From Lycium barbarum (taxonomy: Eukaryota > Streptophyta > Magnoliopsida > Solanales > Solanaceae), in contig NC_083340.1 of NCBI RefSeq assembly GCF_019175385.1, positions 7,665,706-7,729,705 of the forward strand: DNA of 64,000 bases, read 5' to 3'. The translations under genes and the position numbers were made by a program. The stretch's first letter is position 1. Each line of letters begins with the position of its first letter. The notes under the pieces were generated by a model. The model ran no database searches. It worked only from the letters and a program-made list of their open reading frames with translations, and was not told the origin of the DNA. Positions 32,953-45,021 of this stretch are shown here, in pieces.

Positions 32953-34827
32953 TACAGTAACCACCTATTCAACTTGGAACACAAATCAATGATAAATCTA
33001 AATCTACTTTTTGTGCTAGCAGAATACGTTCCAAAGTTCATAATCTCGTTTTTTAATAAGTAAAGAAAATTGTTTAACAAAAAATAATACTCATAAAACA
33101 ACTAAAAAAAAATACTCATAACACAACTACGCTAACTAGCATGCCATTAAAGATTTTTGATGCAACAAAACAACTTTGAAGATTACTCCTGTTTGTACTT
33201 TAGCATCCTCGTAAGAAAAAATAGCAACAAACAAATAAAATAACATGATAGAAATATGAAATTGTACGTTGTAACTCTAATACTCTAATAGCAAAATATC
33301 AACTACAACATGCTTATTATTAGACTTTAAAAGTACTCCTACCATAACTGGTCAGACCATCAAAATAGGAAGGAAGCTTAGTGACATGTGAATAAATTTA
33401 TTATAGCTAATCAAATGGAAAATATAATAGCTACTTCAGATCCTTCATAAATTGATGTAAATTTCTGCATCCACTTTAGAGAAGAAAAAAATTAACTTAA
33501 GCATGCAATAACAATCACATGTTATACCAACTTTATTCTAAATTTAACGATACAAGAATCGGAACATACTTTATGTTATAACATCGAAGAACAATAGGCG
33601 GCTAAACAAATTCGAAATTTGAGCAACCTCGTAACATTGAAATCAGGTCTCATATAATCGTGATATTAAATCATACAATGAAGATTGAGTGTTACCTTTG
33701 TGTAATATCTCGCTGAAAAACAATAATATGAAGCTATAATATTCTACCGATTTCCCAGTTAGCAATGACTAACTTCAAGTCCACGAACTCAAAACCGCGA
33801 AAGGGAAACCTCGAACTCCAACTTAATTTTCAAACAAAAACCTTTTCGAATACTGGTATTCTTTATCTCTTCTACTGCTTCTGATCTTTTTTTTTTCTTT
33901 CTACTCTCTGTTGCTTTTTTCTTTCTACTGTTTTTGATGCATCTTTTTTCCTCTCCGTTGCTTTTTTTCTTCTTTTTTCTTTTCTCTGTTGCTTTTTTTT
34001 TTCTTTCTACTCTTTGTTGCTTTTTTTTTTCTTTCTCCTCTCCGTTGCTTTCTTTTTTCTTTCTATTTCTAATGTCTTTCTTTTACTCTCTGTTGTTCTA
34101 TTTCTTCTTTTCCTACGTTGTTTTTCTGTGTTTTTTTCTTCTACTGTGTTGTGTGTGTATTTATATTTTGTGTGGGCTGCATCATGTGTGCATGTCGTGT
34201 GTGTGTGTGTGTGACGTGGGAGGAGGATGTGAGGGAGTGGGAGAGTTGGGATAATTTTTGTTGAGAATTTTAAGGGAGGAGGTTTAAAGGGATTAGTTAA
34301 GATGAGGACGTGAGGGGTTTAGGGTAGTAGGTTATAGGGTTTGTTTTGGGTTTATCAGACGTTTGGTGTAGGGATTTTAGGATTAGTGGTAAAGTTATGT
34401 TAGGTTAGTATCTTTTAGTTATTTGGTCCCTTTTTTTTTTTTAAATTAAAGTTAAATAATATAAAAATATAAGGATAAGAAAAATTAACTAATTATTTCT
34501 AAACCAATGAAATATAGCAAAAATTAAATATCTAGTTCATAGTAAAAGAATACTAAAATCCCTAGTTTATTTATTAAACCCAATTTAGAAGAAAATGTAT
34601 TATTATTATTGTTATTATTTTTTTTGCAAATTTCTTTTCTCTTAAAAATAAAAATGAAAATAAGATTTATTCTAAAATGTGACTCTATTTTTAAAGTTTT
34701 CAATTTTTAAAATAAAACTAACTAAAATTGACATAAAAATCAAAATATCTAATCTAGACCTAAAAGAAATATTTAAAAGTTAAATAGGGTGTAAAACTTA
34801 TGTCCGGTCAAAAATTAGGTGTTTACA
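32430..34827 (-). repeat. Ogre 5' LTR (2.4 kb, with deletion)
   Basis: In the sense direction it starts TGTAAACACC (34827) and ends TGTGACA (32430). It lacks about 420 bp present in the 3' LTR: the sequence jumps at 32761-32772, leaving a three-base filler (TAA) at the join. The remaining sequence is nearly identical to 15573-18426. Confidence 0.93.
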
Positions 34828-36013
34828 CACGGTCGTATGCAATATAATTTACCCAACTATGAGTCGGGGTCAATCCCACGGAGAACAATATGCTAGGCGA
34901 TTAAGAAAGTAAGGAACTTTCACCAACTAAGCTAAAGCCAAACGATAGATAATATTTTGGTTTTTGATTAAGATTATGACTAATTCAAAAATATAAACTA
35001 ATCTAGAAAGCGAATAAAATGATCAATGGCCACAAGCATGGATACAAGGGAAATTACTCTCAAGTAACGATCCAATGTATTTTACAATTTTACAACTAAG
35101 AGCGGGTTTATGTTAATAAATAATGATTTCTAAAATCTCACTGAAAGTTTCTCAACCAAATCAATGAATTTCACTCTAAGCTTTCTCAAGCCTTAGAGTG
35201 TGATGTTAAACACAATCAATTCAACCTCAAGTTAACTATCGTATCTCTAGCTCAAGTTATTAGATGAGTTTAATGACCCAAATCCTTGCTATCTAACTCT
35301 TTTCCTAACTTTCACTTTCTTTCTCAAGCAAAGTAAAAGTACTTAGGCACAAATAATGTTTGCAACCATTAAGAGACATTTAAGCATGAAGAGTTAATAG
35401 AGAAACAATAAACCCACTTCATTAGAAATTAAAATCATTCAATACATAAGCAAAATGAGAGATAAATCCAAACCAAACATATGAATATTTGCATAAACAA
35501 GATTCAAGTAATGGAATAGAAATCTACACACTTAGATATACAATACAAAACAAGGAATTGAAGAAAGGATTAAGAAATATCTCATTGAAGTGCTTCCAAT
35601 CTTCTCCTCCAATGGTGTAGAAAAACCCTAGCCTCCAAGCTTGTAAGAAAAATGACCAAAGATGTTCAAGATATGCCTCCTAGTCTTCCTTTTGTAGTTC
35701 CCCAATTTTTCCAAGTCCAAAAAATGACAAAATATGTCCCAGATTTTAGTATTTGCAGTTCTGCCCGTTTTGTGCAAATCTGTCCCGTTTTTGCAAAACT
35801 GTCCACTTTTGACAGTTTTGCAAAACTGTGCAGTTTTTGTCCAATTTGGCCTCTTTTTGACTTTATTTTCACTTAGTTTCTTCCGATCACTTATAAATCA
35901 CATAAACTTATAAAATGGAAGTAAACGACATTAAATACACTATTTTCTCAATCAAAACACAGCAAAAGTCTAAGATTAAAGAAGAAATAAGTTGGTAAAA
36001 TACCAACTTATCA
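34828..36013 (-). repeat. Element 1 LTR, main part (3' LTR in sense)
   Basis: It aligns end to end with 39846-41034. It contains a cluster of GCAAAACTGTCC-like words at about 35750-35835 (motif A). It ends ACTTATCA next to the purine tract. Confidence 0.92.
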
Positions 36014-36026
36014 AACCCCCAAACTT
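36014..36026 (-). other. Element 1 polypurine tract
   Basis: The sense strand reads AAGTTTGGGGGTT just before TGATAAG. A GAGGACAAGCAA phrase lies about 20 bases further upstream; together these are the usual 3' end of many plant Ty3/gypsy elements. Confidence 0.8.
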
Positions 36027-37954
36027 AAACTATTGCTTGTCCTCAAGCAAATCAAATTATAATTTCCTTCAAAGGACTCCATTAAAAAGTGCATCAACAT
36101 CATACCAAGTAAAAATTGGTCCACTTTAAGCACAAACACATGACTTTGATTGGTACCAACAATTAATCCAAGACATATGATTCATCAACTTCTTCTCAAA
36201 AACTTCATTTTCATTTCAAGTGCTCAAACACCAAGTTAATCAAAGTAGCAATCAAGTCATGACACTAAAGCTTCAAAATTTGCCTCCTTATCACAAAACA
36301 ACTTTCTTTTGTTCATTTCTCTTAATTGAAAAATGGAACAAATTCACAACTTAAATTCTCATGTGCCCTCACAATCAAGAGAGAATCCCAAGCTCACAAA
36401 ATGCAATTAAAAACACAAATGGGATATTAAATGGAAAGAATTAACTCTCTTCTCTCACAAAGATGTTCAAATGCACAAGTAGTACCATAAGCTTGCCCTT
36501 CATGTATTTCTCCACTAATGTAGACACACTTGGTTCAAAATCAATTAGGACTTAAAGGGTTGTAATGTAGGCTTTTGGTTAAGGTAGGGCACAATTTGGA
36601 AACCCCCCTAATCAATACAATTTTCAACAATCAAAGCACACTTCCTTTAAAACTTTTCCACCATTTTCTTCATCTTTTCATTTCACCACCTAGTCTTCCC
36701 ATTATTCACAACTCTTTATTCTTCCTTCATTTTTTTTTCTATTTTTTTTTCACCTTTCAAGCAACTTCCACATCACACTTTACCAACCATCACCCCCAAA
36801 CTTAGGCTTTTAGGTTATGTTTAAACTTTCAAAACACTTAGGGAGGTAGGATGCCAAAAGATAGGTCAATGAAGAACAAAGGGGTAAAGCTTGTAACATG
36901 ATTGCCAAAGAAAAGGTTAAAGGCTCAAAAGGGGTTGACTAGGGGAAATATGCAAGGGTAGGAAATTAAGGGCACAAAAAAAAAATGATCCAAGGAAGGC
37001 CTAATATCATTTTCCAAACCAAGTTAATCTAGGATTTCGCCTTAAAACACATTCCGGGCAAGTGCTGGACCACAAGTTATGCAAAAGAACTCACAAATAA
37101 ACCTCACCACACGTGGCACATGAAAACCTAAGTAAAATATGTATCCAAAACCTAATTGAAACAAATGAACTCAAAAAGTTACTTCTAGTCTAAAGAGACT
37201 ATTTAGTGAACAAAAGAGCCAAACATTGAGTCTAAAAGTCACAACACGAATCCTTACTTCAATCATTTTCTTTTTCAAAATTCAAGAATTCATATGCCAA
37301 GGTTTAAATATGTTGGTACCAAGTAAGCCAAAAGTTAGTCAAGGGGCAAAAAAAACAAAAAAAAAAAAAAAAAATCACATCCCAACACCATTTTTACTCC
37401 TAAACTACCTAACTAAGAACAGAAATAAAATAATTAAAGTGACTAATCCACAACATGCCAAAAGAACAACATTTTCAAAAATTTGAGCAAGTTCCATTTG
37501 TAACAACGTCTATCCACAGCCACACCAACAGTCACAAAACAAGCCCGACAAGGGCACAAATAAAGCATAACCAAAATATAATGTGCTAGCTACCACATGT
37601 CACCCCCAACTACAAACATTGTAGTGTCCTCACTGCACATAATCAAAACAAAACATAAAATAGTAAGGAAAAGAATTTTTTTTTTTTTTTTACTCTCTGT
37701 CACGACCTGCGAGTCGCAGGTGATGTCACCTAAAAAAAAATTTTTTTTTTTTGTTCTCTGTCATGACCTGCGACTCGCAGGTTATGACAGCTGAAAAAAA
37801 AATTTAGCAGCATTTACTGGTTTGGGAGCTGTCCGGAAATTCGATATGCTCAAAACAACTCCAAAAATTCTGAAATTTTGCGGATTAGTCAAAAACCATA
37901 AACTAACTTATTCTAAAAAATAAAAATTCAAGAATGATTTAAAACTTTTAGAAT
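36027..37954 (-). other. Element 1 long 3' non-coding region
   Basis: About 1.9 kb with no credible ORF, AT-rich. It aligns with 48963-50794 of element 2 in general order but with much divergence. Its notable feature is the pair of palindromes at 37681-37801. Confidence 0.75.
37681..37801. repeat. Two 60-bp direct repeats, each with a near-perfect palindrome (motif B)
   Basis: Each unit has a T-run, CTCTGTCA, then ACCTGCGAGTCGCAGGT or ACCTGCGACTCGCAGGT, and an A-run. In the second unit the pairing extends outward through CTGTCAT/ATGACAG, giving about 16 paired bases with almost no loop. Confidence 0.85.
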
Positions 37955-38001
37955 GATGGGTTACCTCCCACCAAGCGCTTGATTTAACGTCGCGGCACGA
38001 C
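37955..38001 (-). other. Conserved structured block after the element 1 ORF
   Basis: The sense strand has GTCGTGCCGCGAC (a small hairpin, GTCG/CGAC), GTTAAATCAAGCGCTT and GGTGGGAGGTAACC (GGT..ACC pairing), starting 8 bases past the stop codon. The block is kept at 50795-50841 in element 2 and similar sequence is familiar downstream of the coding region in other plant Ty3/gypsy elements. Confidence 0.6.
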
Positions 38002-38009
38002 GATTACCT

Positions 38010-39548
38010 TTACCACTTTTCTCGCCATTTGGAGCTTATGAATTGGCGCCCCAACTTTGAATCAAGATTCCGGTGATGCTCATGAGGCGGTGGTAGGAAA
38101 GCAAAGAGGCCAATTCTCGAGTGTCGCATTTTGCACTTCTTGGCCCGTAAGTGAGGCATGCCATTTTGTTTTCTTGGCATAGCAAACTTCAAAATGAAAA
38201 CGCTTTCTTCTTCATCTCCAAAATTCTCCATAGGCTCGGTTAGTTCAACTTCCATTTCACTAACCAAGCATAATGTTGAAAAATGGTTGGAATGTGGTCT
38301 AAGGCGCTCCATTTTCAAATTCACTTCATTTTTGACATCCTCACCCAAAAATGAAATAGAGTCTTCAAAAACCATTTCATGAACTTTTTTATGCAACTCT
38401 AGTATCATTTCTTCAATTTCGGCATCTTGCATTATTTTTTTGTTGGTCGGTTGGCAATTCATCATTAGCTCTTGAAAATCAATCTTGACCACTTCTTCAT
38501 TGGAAACCAACTCAAAACTACAATCCGTGGCCCTTTGGTATTGAGCATTACATGCCTCAATCTTTGCATTCAATTCGGCCTTCAATTTTTGGATAGCAAT
38601 TTCAAGTAGCTCTACTTCTTGATTTTGCTCAACATGCATTTTTATAAATTCTTCCATCATCCGTGAAATGCCTTCACGGTGATCCCCATAGGCTTCAAGT
38701 TGTTGAGCTTGATTCATTAGCCAATCTTGGCTCACAATTTCCATCTTGTCAAGTTTTTCTTCATTGTGAGAGTCGTCCAACTCTTGTAAAAATCCATCCA
38801 TGGTGAGATATACCTTTTGGATAGTTTCATCATCTCCATGTTGAACTTCTTCCCACAATTTGGTCAAGACTTGCCCATAGTTTTTGTTTCTCCCCATTAC
38901 GCTTTTCAAAATTTCCTCAACTTCTTCTTTTTGAGAATTGGAGATTTCTTCTTCAAGATTTTGCTATTCTTCAAGTTGAACCACTTCTTCACTTTCACAA
39001 CTTTCGTTGTGGACACAAGGATTTTCGGGCTCATCTTTCAAATTTGAAATCTCTTCTTCAACCAATTCATTTTGAGGAGTAGACACTTCCATGACAATTG
39101 AGGAATTGACATCCTCAAATGAATCATTCATCCTTTTCATAGCTTCTCCATTTTCTAAAATGGATTGTTGGACGAGCTTTCGCTCTTCCTCCATTTTAGC
39201 TTCTCGGTCTAAGTATGTTTGGAGCATTGCCATGATGCCTTCAAATCCGGCACTTTGTCCTTCACTTGCCATGTCATTTTCCCTATCAAACTCAAAAGCA
39301 CAACTAGCATTTTCGTTAGAACAACATGGGGGAGGGGAAGCAAAATAATTGGGACAATCACCCCAATGTCCACCTCGACCACCACATATATTACAAATAT
39401 TCCCATCATAGGATTGAGACGGTGCACACATCTCTCTCCCGGGAGCATATTCACAATCTTGCCAAAAGCGGGGTCCTCCACAATATGGACATGGGTCATC
39501 AAAATATAGGTAGCAACCATCAAACCCATTTTCATTACAAGATGCCAT
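38010..39548 (-). pseudogene. Element 1 orphan ORF, two cysteine motifs and coiled coil
   Basis: The frame runs from ATG 39548 to 38010, about 512 codons, with one TAG at 38964-38966 (GAG to TAG, compared with element 2). Residues 15-70 hold two Cys motifs, CPYCGGPRFWQDC and CNICGGRGGHWGDC; the second resembles a zinc knuckle with altered spacing (C-x2-C-x5-H-x3-C). The remainder is acidic and predicted mostly helical, with long Glu/Lys/Leu stretches and a YLDREAKMEEERK heptad region; the C-terminus is basic (FISSKWREKW). I cannot name it. It may descend from a Gag N-terminus or be a novel accessory protein. An upstream extension to 39614 exists in frame but starts in the leader and is not shared by element 2. 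Confidence 0.75.
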
Positions 39549-39787
39549 TGTTTTTTTTTTTTTTTTTAAATTTACTTTAGCAAAAGCAAAAACTGGACAG
39601 TTTTGCAGAGGCAAAAACTGGACAGTTCTGCAAAAACTGGACAGTTTTGCAGAAACAAAAATTGGACAGTTTTACAGGTTTGCAAAAACTGGTCAGTTTT
39701 TTTTTTTTAAAGATAAAATAAAGCAAAGAAAGTTCGGACCAAAGCAAGTTAGCTTAAATCTCAAACTAAACCAAATACGCCAAATTG
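39549..39787 (-). other. Element 1 leader with motif A repeats
   Basis: Between primer site and ATG, AACTGGACAGTTTTGCA and variants occur four to five times at 39590-39700 on the plus strand. CTGGACAG / CTGtcCAG-type words allow local pairing. The same words occur in this element's own LTRs. Confidence 0.75.
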
Positions 39788-39806
39788 TTCCCCGGTAACG
39801 GCGCCA
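39788..39806 (-). other. Element 1 primer-binding site, tRNA-Asp type
   Basis: The sense strand reads TGGCGCCGTTACCGGGGAA. Plant tRNA-Asp(GUC) ends in CCCCGGCAACGGCGCCA, so pairing is complete except at one position. Confidence 0.88.
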
Positions 39807-39810
39807 TTTT

Positions 39811-41034
39811 TGATAACGTCCAAATCCACTCCCCAAAGAGAAAGTGTACACGGTCGTATGCAATATAATTTACCCAACTATGAGTCGGGGTCGATTCCAC
39901 GGAGAACAATATGCTAGGCGATTAAGAAAGTAAGGAACTTTCACCAACTAAGCTAAAGCCAAACGATAGATAATATTTTGGTTTTTGATTAAGATTATGA
40001 CTAATTCAAAAATATAAACTAATCTAGAAAGCGAATAAAATGATCAATGGCCACAAGCATGGATACAAGGGAAATTACTCTCAAGGAACGATCCAATGTA
40101 TTTTACAATTTTACAACTAAGAGCGGGTTTATGTTAATAGATAATGATTTCTAAAATCTCACTGAAAGTTTCTCAACCAAATCAATGAATTTCACTCTAA
40201 GCTTTCTCAAGCCTTAGAGTGTGATGTTAAACACAATCAATTCAACCTCAAGTTAACTATCGTATCTCTAGCTCAAGTTATTAGATGAGTTTAATGACCC
40301 AAATCCTTGCTATCTAACTCTTTTCCTAACTTTCACTTTCTTTCTCAAGCAAAGTAAAAGTACTTAGGCACAAATAATGTTTGCAACCATTAAGAGACAT
40401 TTAAGCATGAAGAGTTAATAGAGAAACAATAAACCCACTTCATTAGAAATTAAAATCATTCAATACATAAGCAAAATGAGAGATTCATCCAAACCAAACA
40501 TATGAATATTTGCATAAACAAGATTCAAGTAATGGAATAGAAATCTACACACTTAGATATACAATACAAAACAAAGAATTGAAGAAAGGATTAAGAAATA
40601 TCTCATTGAAGTGCTTCCAATCTTCTCCTCCAATGGTGTAGAAAAACCTTAGCCTCCAAGCTTGTAAGAAAAATGGCCAAAGATGTTCAAGATATGCCCC
40701 CTAGTCTTCCTTTTGTAGTTCCCCAATTTTTCCAAGTCCAAAAAATGACAAAATATGCCCCAGATTTTAGTATTTGCAGTTCTGCCCGTTTTTTGCAAAT
40801 CTGTCCCGTTTTTGCAAAACTGTCCACTTTTGACAGTTTTGCAAAACTGTGTAGTTTTTGTCCAATTTGGCCTCTTTTTGACTTTATTTTCACTTGGTTT
40901 CTTCCAATCACTTCTAAATCACATAAAATTATAAAATGGAAGTAAACGACATTAAATGCACTATTTTCTCAATCAAAACATAACAAAAGTCTAAAATTAA
41001 AGAAGAAATAAGTTGGTAAAATACCAACTTATCA
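39811..41034 (-). repeat. Element 1 intact LTR (1,224 bp; 5' LTR in sense)
   Basis: Limits TGATAACG...CTTATCA with a target duplication CATAT on the right. It carries motif A words at about 40780-40855 and matches the split partner LTR with about twenty differences by eye. Confidence 0.93.
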
Positions 41035-42331
41035 CATATAAAACGCACATACACGCGCTACATTTTCCAAACCGTGATTCTCTTTAATTTATTCAAGCAT
41101 AAATCATTAACCGCTTCATGGCAAGCCAATCAACTCATTCCACCTCTCAAAGACATTATTTGTTTATTAATTTTATTTATTGAGAAGAAGAAACTAATTT
41201 GATTTGATAAGTCACTAATTTTTTCCTTTTTATAGATGATTACTCTAGTGTTCATCACGAAGGAAGCCCGTTATTTCACTCTTCGGTTATCTAAATTCAA
41301 CTTCTGCCTTGGATTTTTTTTGTTTTGGCCTATAAATCTATCATCAAAGGTAATGTTAATCATCATTGTAGGTTAGATTCATTTTTATTTATTCTTAATT
41401 TTGTATGGTCTCTAACAACATTTTGATATATTTTCTTCCTCAAAGAATACTTAGATTATTATTTGTGAAACATATTCGTTCATTTTTTTAAAAATTTTAT
41501 CCTTATATCATTTCAAGTGCATCTGAGACTGTCTTATATAATGTGGAGTTTATAATATTAACTAATCACATAAATATTATATTTAGTAATGATAAAAATA
41601 ATATAAGATAATGGTTGAAAATATTGCACCATATTTAAATGATTTTGTTTTTGTGTCATGAATTGGAGAAGAGGAAGTAAAATAAATTTATAATTAAGTA
41701 GTCCATTTTAAAGATGATGAGATTCGAAACTTGTGAATTCTCTAGGCATAACTTTTTTATACGAACTTTCTCTATAATGAAGACAAATAGAAAAATAACG
41801 TATTCTAGGGAACGCTAATCAACAAAATAATTAGTTTTGACCGAGAACCTAAACAAAGGCAAGGTTTGATAGTTAAAATTGAAGTTCTCTGTATGATTTA
41901 ATTTTAAGGAAGGAATTTTCGTGGGTGAATTTCTAATGATCTACTAATCAAGGACTACATATTTTTTCCTATTTACAATATCTTTCATAAAATGTATTTC
42001 TTGTAATGCTTTTATTCTTATTAGGTTTCACATACTCCCTCCGTTCACTTTTACTTGTCCACTATTTCAAAAATATATTTTCACTTTTACTTGTCATTTT
42101 TCACATATCAAGATAAGACAATTTTTTTCTTCTTGTTTTACCCGTAGTATTAATTACTAACTTCAAATCATTTGTCAAATCCAATAAAAATATGCACCAA
42201 TTAATATGGATAAATTGATAAATTATGCACTTTATTTATTATTTCTTAAATACCGTAAAAAGTCTAAAGTGGATAAATAAAAGTGAACAGAGGGAGTATT
42301 ACCTAATTTGACATCATAAGGATAAGTTAAT
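41035..42331. repeat. Segmental duplication, copy 2, right part
   Basis: It aligns with 8090-9778 minus the TRIM. It has its own insertion (Stowaway, 42035-42296). After GATAAGTTAAT the two copies diverge. Confidence 0.85.
42035..42296. mobile_element. Stowaway-like MITE (262 bp), complete
   Basis: Ends CTCCCTCCGTTCACTTTTA and its inverse (AAGTGAACAGAGGGAG) are flanked by TA on both sides, as for Stowaway/Tc1-mariner MITEs. The paralogous site near 9742 reads CACATATTACC with no insertion. Confidence 0.92.
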
Positions 42332-42781
42332 TCTATGTTATTACCTGCTTAGTTAAATCATTCATCAACCTTTCATGAATATACCAAGTCTTGCTATTAA
42401 TAATTATATAATGTAAAGTAGGCTATCTCGATTTAAACAAAAGGCTAAAAGATGTATGGATAATAAAAGTTATTATTTTATGCCCTTTTCAACATCATCA
42501 TTTTTATATTAATTGATCACGTCAATTATTTGCATAGGAGAAGAAGAATTCATACATGATAGCTAGAAAATGGTAAAGTATGTCATATCGAATGTAGAAA
42601 AATTAAATATGAAAAATCATGACAAACACGTCCACGTAAGATCCGATAAATCTAATAAAGTTATTTGTTATCCATAATTTTATATTTTTGCCACATTTGT
42701 GCTCGTGCATGTATATGTATATATTCACATAGTATTAATGTATTTATTTTTCAATCCCAAATAATTACTACATTTTTGTAG

Positions 42782-42963
42782 GTGTATACCATGAAATCGA
42801 TAATACTTTAGTAGCCATTCTAAGGAAGACATATGTTGATCGAATTTCGCTACAACTTTTACAAAGTAGTATTTTCATTCAACGACAAATTCTTTATATG
42901 TATGCGGCGATAAAAAGGAGAAGGCTAAAGTGTCTAAAAGACAAGGCAACAACTAAAACGTGA
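42782..42963 (+). pseudogene. Possible terminal exon, copy 1
   Basis: A 60-codon open stretch preceded by a splice-acceptor-like TTTTTGTAG and ended by TGA. The deduced end is basic and helical (RKTYVDRISLQLLQ). Its tandem partner at 44628-44810 keeps the same frame and stop with about nine amino-acid changes. No family is recognised and upstream exons cannot be found, so this could be a gene relic or chance. Confidence 0.25.
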
Positions 42964-43399
42964 AACATTTTTAGGCATAGGCGTTGTTGTTTATATTCAC
43001 ATGTAAACCGTGTTATTGAAATATCTAAAAAATAGGAAACAATCAAGCAAAATATTTGATATATTATAACTATAGTTATCACTAAAACATTAACTTCTGC
43101 ATTATCTTCAACACAATATTAACAATACAGACTTAATGACACACACACACACACAAAAAAAAGACAGTGCCAGAAGTAGAAACCAATATTAAAGAAACAT
43201 ATGTTTTCCCAGATTTAAATTAAAAATTTCATCTCTATAGCTTCAGATGATATCCAATTATTTAAATCTTGACAAACAAATTACAATATGACAATTCACA
43301 TTGATCATTCGTAGAAACTTGTACTTTATTATTTCATGATAATTATTCAACCAAAAATTTAATTTTGATAATATTATATTGTTTCGAAAAAAATACATA

Positions 43400-43412
43400 C
43401 CCCCCCCCCCCC
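43400..43412. repeat. Poly-C tract
   Basis: Thirteen C in a row, absent from the second tandem unit (near 45262), where only six C remain. Confidence 0.85.
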
Positions 43413-44012
43413 AACCCCCAAACTTCTATTCAAAACTCACTTTAGCAATTTAACTTTACGGGAATTTATGTACCCCCTAAACAACTTTCAACTGAATTTT
43501 GTTCAACCCGCTTTTTTCCCAAACCAGTTGGAAGCTGGGTGTTGTTGAGCCACTCGCTTTCTGATTCGGTCACGTCATTTAATGATTTTTCAAATATATT
43601 CTTCCAAACTAAAAGGCAAGTAATATAAATCCCAACCTACCCCAAATAAAGAACCCAACCCATTAATATAAATTCAAAGGTTTATTTATTACTCATATTT
43701 CCACATTAATTAATCCCTTAAATAAACACATCTCTTCCAACACCAAAACCCACTCACTGACGTCGTCCCGAAAATCTATCGGAAGTACTAAACTGCATCT
43801 CACCTCCGAAGATCGGGAGTTTTTTTGTAGAAAATATTAGTTTTTGGGTGAGTTCATGCAGAGAACCCATGATTTTTCTTTGCCAGCGACGTACATACTT
43901 AATTTTTCAGTAGATCGAAGCCATCGCCATCTCTGATATTCTTTTGAATTGGTGGTCTGATAATTTTCTTAGTGCCGGAAACAAGTCACCGGAAATGGAC
44001 TGTGGGTCAAAT

Positions 44013-44987
44013 CTTCCTGTTTTACCCATAGTATTAATTACTCAATTAATATGGGTAAATTGGTAAATTATGCACTTTATTTATTATTTCTTAAACAACG
44101 TGAAAAGTTCAAAATAGACAAATAAAAGTGAACGGAGGGAGTATTACCTAATTTCACATCATAGGGATAAGTTGATTCTATGTTATTGCCTGCTTAGTTA
44201 AATCATTCATCAACCTTTCATAAATATATCAAGCCTTGCTATTAATAATTATATAATGTAAAGTAGGCTATCTCGATTTAAACAAAAGGCTAAAAGATGT
44301 ATGGATAATAAAAGTTATCATTTTATGTCCTTTTCAACATCATCATTTTTATATTAATTGATCATGTCAATTATCTGTATAGGAGAAGAAGAAATCATAC
44401 AAGATATCTAGAAAATGGTAAAGTTTGTCATATCGAATGTAGAAAAATTAAACATGAAAAATCATGACAAACACGTCCACATAAAATCTGATGAATCTAA
44501 TAAAGTCATTTGTTATCCATAATTTTATATTTTTGCCACATTTGTGCTCGTGCATGTATATGTATATATTCACATAATATAATGTATTTTGTTTTTGTCA
44601 ATCCCAAATAGTTACTATATTTTTATAAGTGTATACCATCAAATCGATAATACTTTAGTAGCCATTCTAGGGAAGACATATGTTGATCGAATTTCGCTAC
44701 AACTTTTACAAAGTAATATTTTCATTCAACGACAAATTCTTTATATGTATGCTGTGATAAAAAAAAGGAGGCTAAAGTTTCTAAAAGACAAGGCAAAAAC
44801 TAAAACGTGAAACATTTTTAGGCATAAGAGTTGTTGTTTATATTCACATGTAAACCGTGTTATTGAAATATCTAAAAAAAATAGGAAATAATCAAGCAAA
44901 ATATTTGATAAATTATAAGAATAGTTATCACTAAAACATTAACTTCTGCATTATCTTCAACACAATATTAACAATACAGACTTTATA

Positions 44988-45021
<34 letters not shown>

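Larger units (their letters stand above)
15573..34827 (-). mobile_element. Ogre/Tat-lineage Ty3/gypsy retrotransposon, near full length
   Basis: On the minus strand the order is 5' LTR (32430-34827), primer site, GC-rich leader, ORF1, gag-protease with G-patch, candidate intron, RT, RNase H, a second RNase H, integrase, a long 3' UTR with tandem repeats, purine tract, and 3' LTR (15573-18426). The extra 5' ORF, second RNase H, intron position and 3' UTR satellite-like repeats are the known marks of Ogre elements. It is inserted in the left LTR of element 1. The target duplication is unclear: flanks share only ACAC. Lesions: TAA at 27578, TAA at 24354, +1 base near 23753, TGA at 21845, and a 420-bp LTR deletion. 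Confidence 0.95.
15532..41034 (-). mobile_element. Element 1: non-autonomous Ty3/gypsy LTR element, split by Ogre
   Basis: Limits are TGATAACG at 15532 and CTTATCA at 41034, flanked by the 5-bp duplication CATAT (15527-15531, 41035-41039). The undisturbed target is seen at 8090-8095. On the minus strand the order is LTR (39811-41034), tRNA-Asp-type primer site, leader, one long ORF, 2 kb non-coding, purine tract, and the second LTR (34828-36013 plus 15532-15572). That second LTR is interrupted by Ogre. Without Ogre it is about 6.2 kb. No protease, RT, RNase H or integrase is present, so it must be mobilised in trans. The two LTRs differ at roughly twenty sites by eye, more per base than the Ogre LTRs, which fits the nesting order. 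Confidence 0.92.
42131..44012. repeat. Tandem duplication, unit 1
   Basis: About 1.88 kb repeats at 44013-45713. The breakpoint lies inside the Stowaway MITE: unit 2 opens with the MITE's right half only and has lost about 45 bases internally. Confidence 0.85.
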
